DNA from: Coenobita brevimanus
Taxonomy: Eukaryota > Arthropoda > Malacostraca > Decapoda > Coenobitidae
Reading direction: 5' to 3'
NCBI GenBank assembly: GCA_032717465.1
Contig: CM064667.1
Coordinates: 2,842,105-2,906,104, forward strand
DNA: 64,000 nt
Shown: one piece after another, positions 10,286 to 20,877 of the stretch
Layout: every line of letters starts with the position of its first letter
Numbering within the stretch: position 1 is the stretch's first letter
Translations under genes and position numbers: made by a program
The notes under the pieces: generated by a model
What the model was told of the DNA's origin: nothing
Database searches by the model: none
What the model saw: the letters and a program-made list of their open reading frames with translations, nothing else

Positions 10286-12011
10286 ATAGACACAGAGACG
10301 AAGAAAGCATTCGGGAATACAAGGAGACGAGGAGCATAGGCAAAAGAAAATGAATACCGGAAGTTGTACGAGAAGTTGAATAGTATACGAGGGGAAAAAG
10401 GCCTGTACCGATTAGCCAGGCAGAGAGACAGAGCTGGGAGGGATGTGCAGCATGTTAGAATGATTCAGGATGCAGATGGCAATGTACTGATAAGTGAGGA
10501 GAGTGTACTAAGAAGGTGGAGGTAGTATTTCGAAGAGTCGATGAACAGAAAATATGAGAGGGAAGGTTGGAAGAGTTGGAGGTAGTGAGCCAGGAAGTGC
10601 AAGACATCAGCAGAGGAAGTGAGGAATGCCATGAAGAGGATGAAGGATGGCAAGGCAGTGGGCCCAGATGGTATACCAGTGGAAGCATGGAGGAGCTTAG
10701 GAGAGATGGCTGTGACGTGGTTTACCAGATTGTTTAACAAAATCCTGGAGGGTGAGAGGATGCCGGAGGAGTGGAGAAAAAGTATTCTAGTTCCGACTTT
10801 CAAGAACAAGGGTGAAGTGCGGTGCTGCAGCGGTATAAAGCTGATCAACCATGCAATGATATGGGAAAGAGTGATGGAAGCTAGGCTGAGAAGAAAAGTG
10901 AGGATCTGCGAGGAGCAATTTGGTCTCATGCCAGGGAGAAGTACTATAGACGCCATATTTGCTTTGAGAATGGTGATGGAGACTTGTAGAAGGCTTGATA
11001 TGGTACCGAGAGAGGAACTGTGGTACCGTATTAGAAAATCAGGAGTGGCAGAGAAGTACGTGAGGGTGGTGAAGGACATGTACGACAATAGTGTAACTGC
11101 AGAGATGTGCAGTAAGAATGACTGAGGGTTTCAAGGTAGAGGTGGGATTGCATCTAGGATCGACTTTGAGTCCCTTCTTGTTTGCAATTGTGATGGACAG
11201 ATTGACATGAGATTAGAGAGGAGCCTCCGTGGACAATGATGTTTGCGGACGACATTGTGATATGTAGTGAGAGCCGGGAGGAAGCTGAGGCATAGCTTGA
11301 GAAATGGAGATACGCACTGGAGAGAAGGGGAATGACAGTAAGCAGAAGACTCAGTACATGTGTGTAAATGAGAGAGATGACAGGGGAACCGTGAGGCTGC
11401 AAGGTGTAGAGGTGGCAAAGGTAGATGAATTCAAATACTTGGGGTCAATTGTACAAAGTAACGGAGAGTGTGGTAGAGGTAAAAAAGAGAGTGCATGCGG
11501 GATGGAGTCGGTGGAGAAAGGTGACAGGAGTGATCTGTGAGAAAAGGGTCTCCGCAGAAATGAAAAGGAAAGTTTATAAGACTGTAGTAAGGCCAGCCAT
11601 GTTGTACGGAATGGAGACAGTACCACTGACAAAAAGACAGGAGGTACAGTTGGAGGTAGCGGAATTGAAGATGTTGCGTTTATCACTATGAGTGACGAGG
11701 TTGGACAAAATTAGAAATGACCATATTAGAGGGACAGCTGACGTGTCAGTCTGGGGACAAAGCTAGAGAGGCGAGACTGAGATGGTTTGGACATGTGCGG
11801 AGAAGGGATGAGGTGTATGTCGGGAGGAGGATGCAGGAAATGGAGTTACCAGGCAGGAGAAAGAGAGGAAGGCCACAGAGAAGGTTTGTGGATATAGTGA
11901 AGGAGGACATGCGGGTGGTAGGTGTAAGAGAAGATGCAGAAGACAAAGATGGAGACGGGTGATCCGCTGTGGCGACCCATAAGGGGAGAGCCGAAAGGAG
12001 AAGATGAAGAA
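10286..12011 (+). mobile_element. RTE-like non-LTR retrotransposon, copy 1 (5' truncated)
   Basis: The coding parts encode reverse transcriptase and the C-terminal region of an RTE-type LINE. The element runs to a 3' tail with GAAGATGAAG repeats at about 11998-12011, after which the tandem array resumes. The 5' part is missing; copy B of the Gypsy element sits there. A second copy is at 32833-34811, and the two share an in-frame TAG (near 10522 here) and a small deletion before the GIKLI block. Confidence 0.87.
10318..11965 (+). pseudogene. Reverse transcriptase remnant of RTE-like LINE copy 1
   Basis: Blocks in order: MKRMKDGKAVGPDGIPVEAW (about 10628-10690), FTRLFNKILEGERMPEEWRK, the finger region QFGLMPGRSTIDAIFALRM (about 10918-10975), SGVAEKYVRVVKDMY, the catalytic FADD at 11242-11253 and the C-terminal RWFGHVRRRDEVYVGRRM region (about 11783-11830). 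The catalytic motif A region (the DLEKAYDR-type block) is deleted near 10985-11005. Frameshifts near 11125 and 11210, a TAG near 10522 and other stops show a dead copy. Assignment to RTE rests on the C-terminal GHVRRRD and RRKRGRPQRRF blocks. Confidence 0.85.
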
Positions 12012-13130
12012 ATGTGGATAATGAAATCACACGAACCGTCATACTTCGAAGATACTTCATTTTTATATTTGATCAGAAGGCTTAAGATGCCACTTTAAAA
12101 CCATAGAGAAAAAAATTATTTTCCCTTTTTTTCTAATTTTCCAAGCAATTTTTACGAGTCTATTAAACACTTTGTTCTTACAAACACTCAAATGAAAGTC
12201 CGCTTTACCTGTAAATCGATTTGATCCTACATATTACCTCATTTGATGTTGTTACTGAATTTTTTTTCCCCAGATGGGCTTGTCTCACCCACAGGAATGT
12301 TTCTGAATTTTAGATAACTCTGGGAGGGTTTCTCCGAGCTTATTTATAGTACATTTGGGGAATTTGCGTAACTAGTGCTTTCTTCATCAGAAATGATGTT
12401 TATAGGAACACTCAAGTATAATAGTTTTGAATGAACAATAAACCGGATATTTTAACAGTAATAAAACGACAATTTCTTTACTTAAAGCTGTCACGAAATA
12501 AAAAGTCACAAATGAACATCTTCCTAACGAAAAAATCCAATCTCCAGACGACGGTAATACAGTTTATTAGGTGGTCCTTCTTCCTGCATTTTTTTTTTAT
12601 AGAAGTCATGCACTATATGTCATCGGAGATGAGGAATAGATCTATAAATGTTAATTTATTATATTTCTCGGAACTGCGATAGTTTATACTATCTCGTAAA
12701 AATTTCTAGGCAATAACAAAAAGTTCATCAATATTCTATCTCACGAGATATCACAGTTTGAGAGATTTTCACTTCGGAAATGCGGCTTATCTCGTAACAC
12801 CATCCTTCCTAATGTTCAAATACATTTTCTTTACATTCATTCAGGAGCCTATATGTAATTTTAACGTACGTATACTACAGATAAAAAAGAATTTTCATTT
12901 GAAGTTTCACGATTGTTTCGGTGATCGCCACATCAGTTCATAGTTCTTACACCATCAGATGGAAGCATTCTTTACGTGTCAATGGATTTCTTTTGTTGTT
13001 TGTTTCTTAAATGTGCTTTTTTACACCATCGGAAACGTCATCAGAGTATTAGAATTATTAGGGAGTATTTTGCAATCAGTTTTTTGTTCAATTGTGGAAA
13101 ATGCATATTTATCGATTTGGACCAATATTT
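12012..13130. repeat. Tandem-array block 1
   Basis: It begins with the array marker ACACGAACCGTCATACT at about 12029-12045 and continues through the module carrying a variant of TCACCCACAGGAATGTTTCTGA (12285-12306), the CACAAATGA module and the TATCTCACGAGATATCAC module (about 12740). The order of modules is the same as in the blocks at 25575, 30510 and 52691. No gene is seen. Confidence 0.8.
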
Positions 13131-13486
13131 TTATCAGTTAAAACAGCCTGAGGAGTAGACTGTAGCACCAGTCGAGCAGGGCAGTACTCCCGAGGTGGAT
13201 GGAAAGCTGATGACAGGGAGTGCTGGAGCTCCCGTTTCATCAGCCCTCAGGACTAGTTCCTGACCATCCCCCTTTACTGAACTTTTTCAGTGTCTCAGTT
13301 ACACAGAGAGTAGGCCAGCATGCTCTCCAGTACAAATTTCTCTGTCTTCAAACTACATGCACAGTACACACTACACTTCCTATTCAAAATTCACCAAAAA
13401 TGGCGTCGATTAATCAAGCCTCGGAGTCCCCAGGGGGGGGGGGCCATAAATGCCCCCGCCATCTGCCCCTCTGCCGGTGACGACTC

Positions 13487-14400
13487 GAGGTGCCTGGAAC
13501 CACTGCTGACTCTCTTCTTCTTCATTTCTGCAACATTCGAGGCCTTTCATCTAACTTTCGCTCTGTTGAGCACCACCTCTCCTCTAAACCTCACCTTCTT
13601 TTTCTAACGGAGACTCAGCTGTCTGAGGCAACTGACAGCAAACCCTTTTCTGTATCCTACTTTCTCTATACTCATTTCAAAGCCAAAGGTGGCTGTTGTG
13701 TATACATACGCAACGACTTATCTTGCTCGTGTTCCTGAAATTGATTCTTCTGAATTCTCCACACTCTGGCTTCGGCTTTCCTGTCAATCTCTGACTAAAT
13801 ATATCTGTGCTGTTTACTTATCCCCTAATTCTACTATCAAAAATTCTTCGACTATCTTACTTCTACGATGGAACACATGTCCATTTCTCCTTTCTCTGAA
13901 ATCTCCATTCTTGGAGATTTCAATGTTCACCACCACCTTTGGCTCTCCTCTCCTTTCACGGATCCACCTGGTGAACAAGCCTACATCTTTTCTATCCTTA
14001 ATGACCTAGAGCAGCTTGTACAGCACCCTACCCGTATCCCTGACCGCCTTGGAGAGAGCTCCAACATACTTGACCTCTTCCTCACAACTAATCCTTCTGC
14101 TTACTCTTAATCTTTTCTCTCCGTTGGGCTCCTCCGATCACAACCTTATTACCTTAACCTGTCCTATCACTCCGGTACGGCCTGTGGACCCTCCAGGGAA
14201 AAGTCGCCTGTGGCATTTTGGAACTGCGGACTGGGAGGCCCTCAGGCAGTACTTCTTTTATTTTCCCTGGAATGATTATTGCTTCCATGGCCGTGAGCCA
14301 TCTGGCGTGCCTTGCGCATTACGGAGGTTATTCTCTCGGGCGTGGAAGCATACATTCCTTTCTCATATCCTTTGACTAACGCAAGAAAGCCTTGGTTTAA
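13487..14400 (+). pseudogene. Endonuclease domain remnant of the CR1/Jockey-like LINE
   Basis: Residues typical of the apurinic endonuclease fold are visible across three frames: HFCNIRGLSSNF (about 13522-13557), LLFLTETQLS (about 13590-13620), GGCCVYIRNDLSC (about 13690-13728), [12 protein letters not shown] (about 13905-13945, the GDFN motif) and SPLGSSDHNLITL (about 14120-14160, with the SDH catalytic block). At least three frameshifts separate these blocks, so no active enzyme is encoded. The order and spacing match the N-terminal domain of ORF2 in this group of LINEs. Confidence 0.83.
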
Positions 14401-15464
14401 TCACGCTTGTTCTAATGCTGTCCGCAACAATGAGAAGGCCCACAAAAGGTACCGGAGCCATCCCACCCCTGAATCACATCTTTATGTTTCTGCCCGGAAT
14501 CGTGCTAAGTCTGTTCTTCGCTCTACTAAAAATAATTTCATCCATACTAAATGCTCTCAACTCTCCAACTCGAATTCTTCCCGCTCCTTCTGGCACCTTG
14601 CCAAAAATCTTTCTAACAACTTTACCTCATCATCCTTCCCTCCTCTTTTCTACTCTGATGGTTCTATAGCTATTTCTTCTACTGATAAAGCAGATCTCTT
14701 CGCACAGACTTTCTCCTCCAATTCCACCTTAGACGATTCTGGTGCTGTTCCTCCATCACTTCTCCCCTCTGACTTCCTCATGGCTGACATTAAAATTTCT
14801 TCAGTTATATTTTCTGCCATCACTGGCCTCAGTACTAACAAGGCATATGGGCCTGATGGAGTCCCTCCTGTTGTTCTCAAGAACTGTGCTTCTGTGCTTA
14901 CACCCTGCCTAGGCAAAATCTTTCGCCTTTGTCAACTTGTACCTTTCCTTCTTGCTGGAAGTTTGCTCTCATTCAGCCAGTCCCAAAGAAGGGTGACCAC
15001 TCCCAACCCTCCAACTATCGTCCAATTGCTTTAACGTCCTGTATTTCAAAAGTTTTCGAGTCAATTCTTAATAGAAAAATTTTAAGGCATCTTTCCTATC
15101 ACAACCTTCTTTCCGATCGTCAGTATGGGTTCCGTCAGGGACGCTCTACTGGCGATCTTCTCACCTACCTTTCAGACTCCTGGTCATCCTCCTTTCGGGA
15201 CTTTGGCGAAAGCTTTGCCATTGCACTTGACATCTCAAAGGCTTTCGATCGAGTCTGGCATAAATCTTTAATTTCCAAACTGCCCTCCTACGGTTTCTAT
15301 CCTTCTATCGGTGCCTTCATCGCTAGCTTCCTTTCTGGTCGTTCTATAGCCGCTGTTGTAGACGGCCATCGTTCTTCTCCTAGATCTATCAACAGTGGTG
15401 TTCCTCAGGGCTCTGTCCTATCACCAACTCTCTTCCTTTTATTCATCAATGATCTAAGCTGTAC
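14401..15464 (+). pseudogene. Reverse transcriptase remnant (N-terminal two thirds) of the CR1/Jockey-like LINE
   Basis: Order: KAYGPDGVPPVVLKNC (about 14838-14885), a frameshift near 14930, then the palm and fingers in one frame: KKGDHSQPSNYRPIAL, QYGFRQGRSTGDLLTYL (about 15121-15170), motif A IALDISKAFDRVWHKSL (about 15220-15270), motif B GVPQGSVLSPTLFLLFIND (about 15397-15452). The frame stops abruptly after LFINDLSCT, because a fold-back element is inserted at GTAC (15461-15464). The same frame resumes at 17897 with the catalytic YADD. The spliced-out distance is 2428 bases plus one GTAC. Confidence 0.88.
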
Positions 15465-15667
15465 AGTCGCCAAACTTTCCACCTGGGCCACCTAGCCGCG
15501 AGAGGTGGGTAACGGGTGCTGGCAACAGTGTATATGTTTGTTCGTGTGTACATGCTCGACGAAAGTTCGGATCATCAACTCTCTTCGTCCATAGTGAACC
15601 TCTGTCAGAGTCAGAGTTCATCCCATAGATGGCTGGGTACGGAGTTAGGTGGTGAGAAAAATGTCTC

Positions 15668-15960
15668 AGGAGTAAGGCGCCTCTCCCATCGGCTCAGCCA
15701 GTTGCATGAAACTGGTCGCACGGAAAATTATTGTGTGCCACAGGTCGCGCTGACCAAGGCCAAAGATATATGACTATATACATTTTATAATAAAGTAACA
15801 TAATATTCTTATAAAATATAAACTTTTATTTATAATACAATAATATATATTATACTATACATATTTGGCCTTGGTCCGTGCAACCTGTGACATGCAACAA
15901 TTCCATGCGACCGGTTTCCTGCAACTGGTCGAGCCGGTGGGAGAGCTGCTTAAGGGGGGA
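15668..15960. repeat. Inner inverted repeat with AT-rich centre
   Basis: About 100 bases at 15668-15775 are inverted at about 15858-15960 (for example the CTCTCCCA..GGCTC..CCAGTTGCA block and the GACCAAGGCCAAA block). The spacer 15776-15857 is almost only A and T. It is probably a small fold-back transposon nested in element 1. Confidence 0.75.
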
Positions 15961-16898
15961 GCTTGGCATAGTGAAGTCCAGGGCAGGTGCAGGACGTTGA
16001 GGGGAGGGGGTTACGTTATTCATACCGCCAGTGACAATAACTGCCGAACTAGTTTTTGAGATCCATTGGCAATCTACCAAATATTTACATTTTTAACAAT
16101 ACTAAACATGTTATTTTCTATGTTGTTTTTACATTGTTACAATAACATGTTAATGCACTAAATACTGGAATCACTCCAAGCCTTTCTCTCACACTCTCTT
16201 ATTATATCAGTAATTCCATTTCATAGGGTTATCACTTGATACCATTATCAGTATAGGTTGAAGATGAATGTATTTACCTAACATCTACAACCAGTTACAA
16301 GTAAAATTGCCTGCCATATTCACACCATGAATGACACTGACCAATAAACATTAGGATGATGTTCAGACACTGTTAACGGTTGCTTATTTCCTCGTTGGTA
16401 GTACTTCAGGCAGATGTTTTCATGTGTTCTGTGGTGCACCACGAAGAGGTAGGAGATTAAAATACTGTCACCTCAGCAGGCAGAGAATTTATGCATACTT
16501 TTGTTGAATGTGGTTATTATATCAGCTATGATAATGATTTACCGTAACATTTTTCATATGACTATGATCATTACAGCACATCTTTATAGTCCATTCGTCT
16601 AACGTATGACTGAATTACACATTGCAAGGAAAACTGATTGTGAGCGGTGCCGCTTATATGTGCGGTCACACATTTACATGCTCATCGATTATTCATCGAA
16701 CAACATTATCTCGCATTATAGCAAGATGAAGACACCATCTCTTCACCACAGTATGCAAAAGCTTCCAGTCATTTTAAGCTTAATTTTATTGATTCATGAA
16801 TTGTTGGGACATTAATATCACCATTGCCTGTGATATTACTTATGTGATTGGTAAATGCAACATAACGAACATGAAATTATCATTACAGGCTGGAACAC
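15961..16898. other. Interior of fold-back element 1, no gene seen
   Basis: AT-rich sequence with no protein domain, RNA gene or internal repeat that I can support. The longest open frames are short and of random-looking composition. Confidence 0.5.
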
Positions 16899-17137
16899 TT
16901 TTTTTTTTTTTTTTTTTTTTTATCCCGCGAACCTCGCTTTAGCCCCCGTCACCGAGGTCCGGAGTGCGAGGATATGTGATGTTGGTTGCTGACTGGCTGC
17001 TACCAAGACCTAGGTCATAAGACAAGGGCTTGGTGTTTAATAGGAGAAACCCATCTCTCCTGACGGGGGTGGAACCACGTCACACGGATCGCCTGGCGGA
17101 AGCGTTAACTACCACGTCACCCAGGAGTACTGTTTCA
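16899..17137 (-). mobile_element. tRNA-derived SINE, poly(A) tail at its left end
   Basis: A T-run at about 16899-16921 is the poly(A) tail of a minus-strand element. At the other end the minus strand reads GTGACGTGGTAGTTAACGCT (box A-like, about 17106-17128) and GTGGTTCCACCCCCGTCAGG (box B-like, about 17060-17080), the two internal RNA polymerase III promoter boxes of a tRNA-derived SINE. The body is much richer in G and C than its surroundings. The parent tRNA cannot be named with confidence. Confidence 0.7.
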
Positions 17138-17732
17138 AATATTTAATATATATCAACTATTAAAACAATTGCCGTGTTTGCACTGCAAGCACAGAGATCC
17201 ACGTAATGATTAAGTGATGAGATGCTTAGGTTTTCTATTGTTAACGAAAGGTTGACTCATGACTAGCTGACTCAAGGCAGTATTCTGCCTCAACGAACGA
17301 GTTTCAACCTCCGACATCTACAGCTCCTAACTCTCCTACTTAGTTTAAATTAATATCCTCCCAATGAGTAATCCCGTAACGAAATGACCTAACTTGTCTA
17401 ATCATGTCTCGGATCAAGAATGGTATTTCAATAGGTTTAATCGAGACCGGCCCAGGACTGGCTAAATGCAAAACGAAGTCAGACACAGGTATCTACTTTT
17501 CAACCATAAGAGCCGGTCACACGACGGTTCTTCCCCCCCAATATGCAGTAGACATTTTTTAGCCATGGGTTTATCATGTAATAATGAAAAAGAATATTTT
17601 TTTAAATATATAATATATGTAAAGATGCGGCCTTTTGAATTAGTTTACTTATTGTTTTCAATACTTGCATTATCCAACACTTTCAAGAAGCTCCTTTGAA
17701 ATTCTATCGCCTAAAAATTGTCGACTGATTAC
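17137..17732. other. Interior of fold-back element 1, right part
   Basis: No gene, repeat or RNA that I can support. Ordinary AT-rich sequence up to the right inverted-repeat arm. Confidence 0.45.
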
Positions 17733-17896
17733 TGGGATGAACTTTGACTGAGGTTCACTATGGAAAACGAGAGGTGATGATCCGAACTTTCATCAAGCAT
17801 GTACACACGAACAAACAGATAGCCTACACTGTTGCCAGCACCCCTTACCCACCTCTCGTGGCGGGGTGGCCCAGGTGGAAAGTTTGGCGACTGTAC

Positions 17897-18732
17897 ATCT
17901 AACCCTATCCACTCATACGCTGATGACTCCACCCTTCATCTTTCCATTCGGTTCCCGCAACGCCCATCTCAACAGTTCAACAAACAAGGGATGAGGCTAT
18001 GGCTCGTATCTCTGACTGGGGTAAAAATAATATGGTTGTCTTTAATGCATCTAAGACTCAGTTCTTACACCTATCAACCCGACAAAATCTTCCACAGGTA
18101 TACCCATTAATGTTTAATAATATTCAGCTTAATCCTGCATCATCCTTGAACATGATTGGGGTTTCATTTACTCGGGACTTATCTTGGAAAGATCATATTA
18201 CATCTCGTAAAATCTGCTTCCAAGAGATTGGGTGTGCTAAGCCGACTCCGCTCTTTCTTTACCCCTGGACAATTGTTGACTCTATACAGGGGTATTATCC
18301 GCCCCTGTGTGGAGTACAACTCATGTGTGGGGAGGCTCCCCACATACAGCTCTTCTCAATAGGGTGGAGTCAAAGGCTTTTCGTCTCATTAACTCTCCTC
18401 CTCTTACTGACTCCCTTCAAACTCTGTCTCTTCGCCGCACTGTTGCGTCTTTATCTCTTTTCTATCGCTACTTTAATGGTCACTGCTCCTCTGAACTGTC
18501 TGCTTGCATTCCTCCACCTCTACGACGGGCGCGTAGCACCCGTCTGGCAGCAAACTCTCATCCCTTTTCTGTCCAACTCTCTTATGCAAGAGTTAACCGT
18601 TACTCCCAGTCCTTCATTTATGCGATAGGTCAGCTCTGGAACTGTCTCCTTCTATCTGTATTTCCTGCTGCATATGATCTCCAGTCTTTCAAACGCAGTG
18701 TGTCCAGGCATCTCAAAATGATCGGATCTTGA
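17897..18732 (+). pseudogene. Reverse transcriptase remnant (C-terminal third) of the CR1/Jockey-like LINE
   Basis: Continues the frame interrupted at 15464. The catalytic YADD is at 17916-17927. After a frameshift come ISDWGKNNMVVFNASKTQFL (about 18007-18067) and, in other frames, the thumb and C-terminal blocks LGVLSRLRSFFTPGQLLTLY (about 18234-18293), RVESKAFRLINSPPLTDSLQ (about 18364-18422) and LRRTVASLSLFYRYFNGHCS. The end, FKRSVSRHLKMIGS, is followed by a stop at about 18730. Several frameshifts make it non-functional. Confidence 0.87.
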
Positions 18733-18830
18733 ATTTGGCTCTCTATTGTATTTTGTTTTTCTCTTGGAGGGAACTGTTACTGCGGGCTCATGGCCTTTGG
18801 TTCCTTCTTCCTTGCATAAAAAAAAAAAAT

Positions 18831-19467
18831 GCAGAAAAATATTTTTAAACTAATCCCAAAGCGAATTCTATCATCCGTAACTAGGCCATAATTGGCACTT
18901 TTTTTTTTTATCCTTGAAGTCATGGATAGTTCGGATGAAAAAATAAATAACGAGATTCATCGATAATTTAATATCCAGTTAATCTCAACACAAAAGACAA
19001 CAGTATAAGTCTACGCTCCGGAACCCCGATTTTTTTTTTTTTTACCAATAAGAAAAATAAAACAATATATAAGGATATAGGTAATGATTATAAATTGTGC
19101 ATATCAGTACTGCTATGGATTTACTTTTTTCTTATGTGATACATCTGATAATCAACACCCAAAAAATTTTGTTGTAAACAATTTTTTGCCATTCGGAATG
19201 ATTTTGTGTTGGCAAGTCTGGATAATGATATAACACGAACCGCCATACTGAGATAACATTTCATTTTTTATATTTGACCAAGAGGCTCAAAATGCTAACC
19301 CCTACTTATACAGATAAAAATATCGGTTTTATTTCTAATTTTCCAAGCAGTTTTTGTGTCTTCAAACAAATCTCTTTGAAATTTAAACCCTCAAATGAAA
19401 GCCTTCTTTACCTGTTGATTTTTTTTCTACGTATTATCGCTTTTAACGTTGTTACTGCCTTCTTAGT
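18831..19467. repeat. Tandem-array block 2
   Basis: Carries the CTATCATCCGTAACTAGG module (about 18868), the AATATCCAGTTAATCTCAAC module (about 18969) and the marker ACACGAACCGCCATACTG (about 19233-19250), in the same order as elsewhere in the array. It is cut on the right by a LINE fragment. Confidence 0.8.
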
Positions 19468-20063
19468 GTGACTGGTAAAATATATGGTAGAATACTCATT
19501 GATAGGGTTAGGCATATGAAAGAGGAGCTAGTTGGAGAGGAACAAGGGGGATTTAGGAAGGGAAAACGGTGTGTAGATCAGATATCTGTTCTAAAATGTT
19601 TAGTCAAGAAGTATCTAGAGAAGGGGAAGAAAGTGTATGCTGGCTCCATGGACTTGGAGAAAGCTTATGACAGAATAGATAGGCAGGGTATTTGGAAGGT
19701 ATTAGGAATATATGGGATGGAGGGGAAATTGTTGAATGCTGTGAAGAGTATGTACGGAGCTAGGACTACGGTGCGAGTGGATGGTGAGATGAGTGCGTCC
19801 TTTGATCTCAATGTTGGACTGAAACAGGGTTGTATGATGTCTCCATGGCTGTTTAATATATACATGGATGTGGTTGTGAAGGAGGTGCAAGGCAGGGCAG
19901 TGGATGTGGGGGTGGCTCTAATGAATGAGGGTGAGATTTAGAAGATTCCTGTGTTGCTGTTTGCTGATTATACAATATTGTTGAGTGAAGATGAATGGGA
20001 GTTGCAAGGTTTGGTGAATGAATTTGGGACAGTGTGTAGGAGGAGGATGCTGAAAGTTAATGT
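19468..20063 (+). pseudogene. Reverse transcriptase remnant of the third LINE
   Basis: The frame 19468-19941 includes KIYGRILIDRVRHMKEELVG, EQGGFRKGKRCVDQISVLKC, motif A SMDLEKAYDRIDRQGIW (about 19644-19700), and motif B GLKQGCMMSPWLFNIYMDVV (about 19816-19875). After a stop at 19939 the catalytic block reads LLFADYTILLSED (about 19956-19995). The second catalytic aspartate of FADD is tyrosine here, so the copy is inactive. Clade is uncertain: the style is that of RTE- or L2-like elements. More of the same gene follows at 20323-20808, with several stops. Confidence 0.75.
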
Positions 20064-20311
20064 AAAATAAAGTTATGGTCTGATAAATTACCAATATGCT
20101 GGGAATCGAACCAGGGACTCTCAGGTGAGAACCAGGCAGCTACTTGCCCGAGTGCCAGGGGTCAACGTGACGTGTTAACTTTTACCTGGTCGTGGTGTAG
20201 TGGTATGCTGCCTGGCTCTCACCTGAGAGTCCCTGGTTCGATTCCCAGCATATTGGTAATTTATCAGATGATTATTATTCCTGTGTACAGTACAGGTCCC
20301 CCCCCCCCCCT
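20064..20311. repeat. Palindromic tRNA-Glu-like repeat inserted in the third LINE
   Basis: Two tRNA-Glu-like units face each other head to head: minus at about 20090-20150 and plus at about 20195-20262. Each holds the CTCTCAC anticodon loop and a TTCGATTCCC-type T arm. The flanks TGATAAATTACCAATATGCT and its complement AGCATATTGGTAATTTATCA also pair. The insert is flanked by AAAGTTAATGT (20053-20063) and AAAGTTAGTGT (20312-20322). A C-run near 20298-20310 lies at the right end. Confidence 0.8.
20195..20262 (+). pseudogene. tRNA-Glu(CUC)-like pseudogene
   Basis: Box A-like GTGGTGTAGTGGTATGC, anticodon loop CTCTCAC with anticodon CUC, and box B-like GGTTCGATTCC can be read. The anticodon stem is poorly paired and the acceptor stem does not close, so it is not expected to be a working tRNA. 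The loop and T arm are those of animal tRNA-Glu. Confidence 0.65.
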
Positions 20312-20808
20312 AAAGTTAGTGTTTCAGAGGAATGAAGTCACAGAATGTACAGTGAGGTTGGATGGTGAGGATATGGAAAATGAGTGGAATCAAGTACTTG
20401 GGTAGTGTGATGAGCAAGGATGGAACTTTGGGGGATGAAGTGCGTGAAAGGGTACAGCAGGGAAGGAAGGTTGTTGGTTCACTGAAAGCAGTGATGAGAA
20501 ATAGGGAGGTGAGTATGGAAGTTGTCACTGCATGATGGTATTGTGATCCCTACCCTGACGTATGGAAGCGAGGCGTGGACCTTGCAAAAGGGAAACAAGT
20601 CAAGAGTGAGAGCAGTGGAAATGTTACTTGAGAGGAGCATGTGGAGTGACATGGACAGGTTGACGAATGATGAGGTGGAGGGATGGAGTTGAGGTATATG
20701 AGAGAGGGGAGGGTGAGCTGGGGGGAAGTCAGTCAAATGGTGGGTGACAGAGCTACTTGGAGGCGTTTTGTCTGCGGCCACCCTTTGCGAGATTAGGGCG
20801 TCGGGCTA

Positions 20809-20877
20809 TATTTCTCACCCTCAGGAATGTTTTATGAATCTTAGATATATCTGGGAGTGTTTTCCAGCTCATTTAGT
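20809..20877. repeat. Tandem-array block 3 (short)
   Basis: Only the module TTTCTCACCCTCAGGAATGTTTT..CTGGGAGTGTTTTCCAGCTC is present, between the LINE fragment and fold-back element 2. The same module continues on the other side of that element at 25575, showing an insertion at GTAC. Confidence 0.8.

Larger units (their letters stand above)
15465..17892. mobile_element. Fold-back DNA element 1 with GTAC target duplication
   Basis: The two ends are inverted repeats: left end AGTCGCCAAACTTTCCACCT, right end its complement, with arms of about 165 bp (15465-15630 and 17733-17892) that match closely. Both sides are flanked by GTAC (15461-15464 and 17893-17896), and the reading frame of the host LINE continues across, so one GTAC is the target and the other its duplicate. 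Inside are a second, smaller inverted repeat and a SINE. No transposase-like reading frame is seen, so this is a non-autonomous copy. Confidence 0.9.
13131..18830 (+). mobile_element. CR1/Jockey-like non-LTR retrotransposon, interrupted by a fold-back element
   Basis: APE-type endonuclease and reverse transcriptase blocks are followed by a 3' UTR and an A-run at about 18816-18829, after which array sequence returns. The 5' end lies near 13131, where array sequence stops. The copy is full of frameshifts and is split at 15461-15464 by the insertion 15465-17892. The exact 5' boundary and target duplication are not clear by eye. Confidence 0.85.
19468..20808 (+). mobile_element. LINE fragment of a third family, interrupted by a tRNA-like palindrome
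   Basis: Encodes part of a reverse transcriptase different from the other LINEs here. It lacks both ends, and array sequence lies on both sides. The insertion 20064-20311 interrupts it between the LKVNV block and a block beginning at 20323, with an 11-base imperfect duplication of AAAGTTARTGT. Confidence 0.75.
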
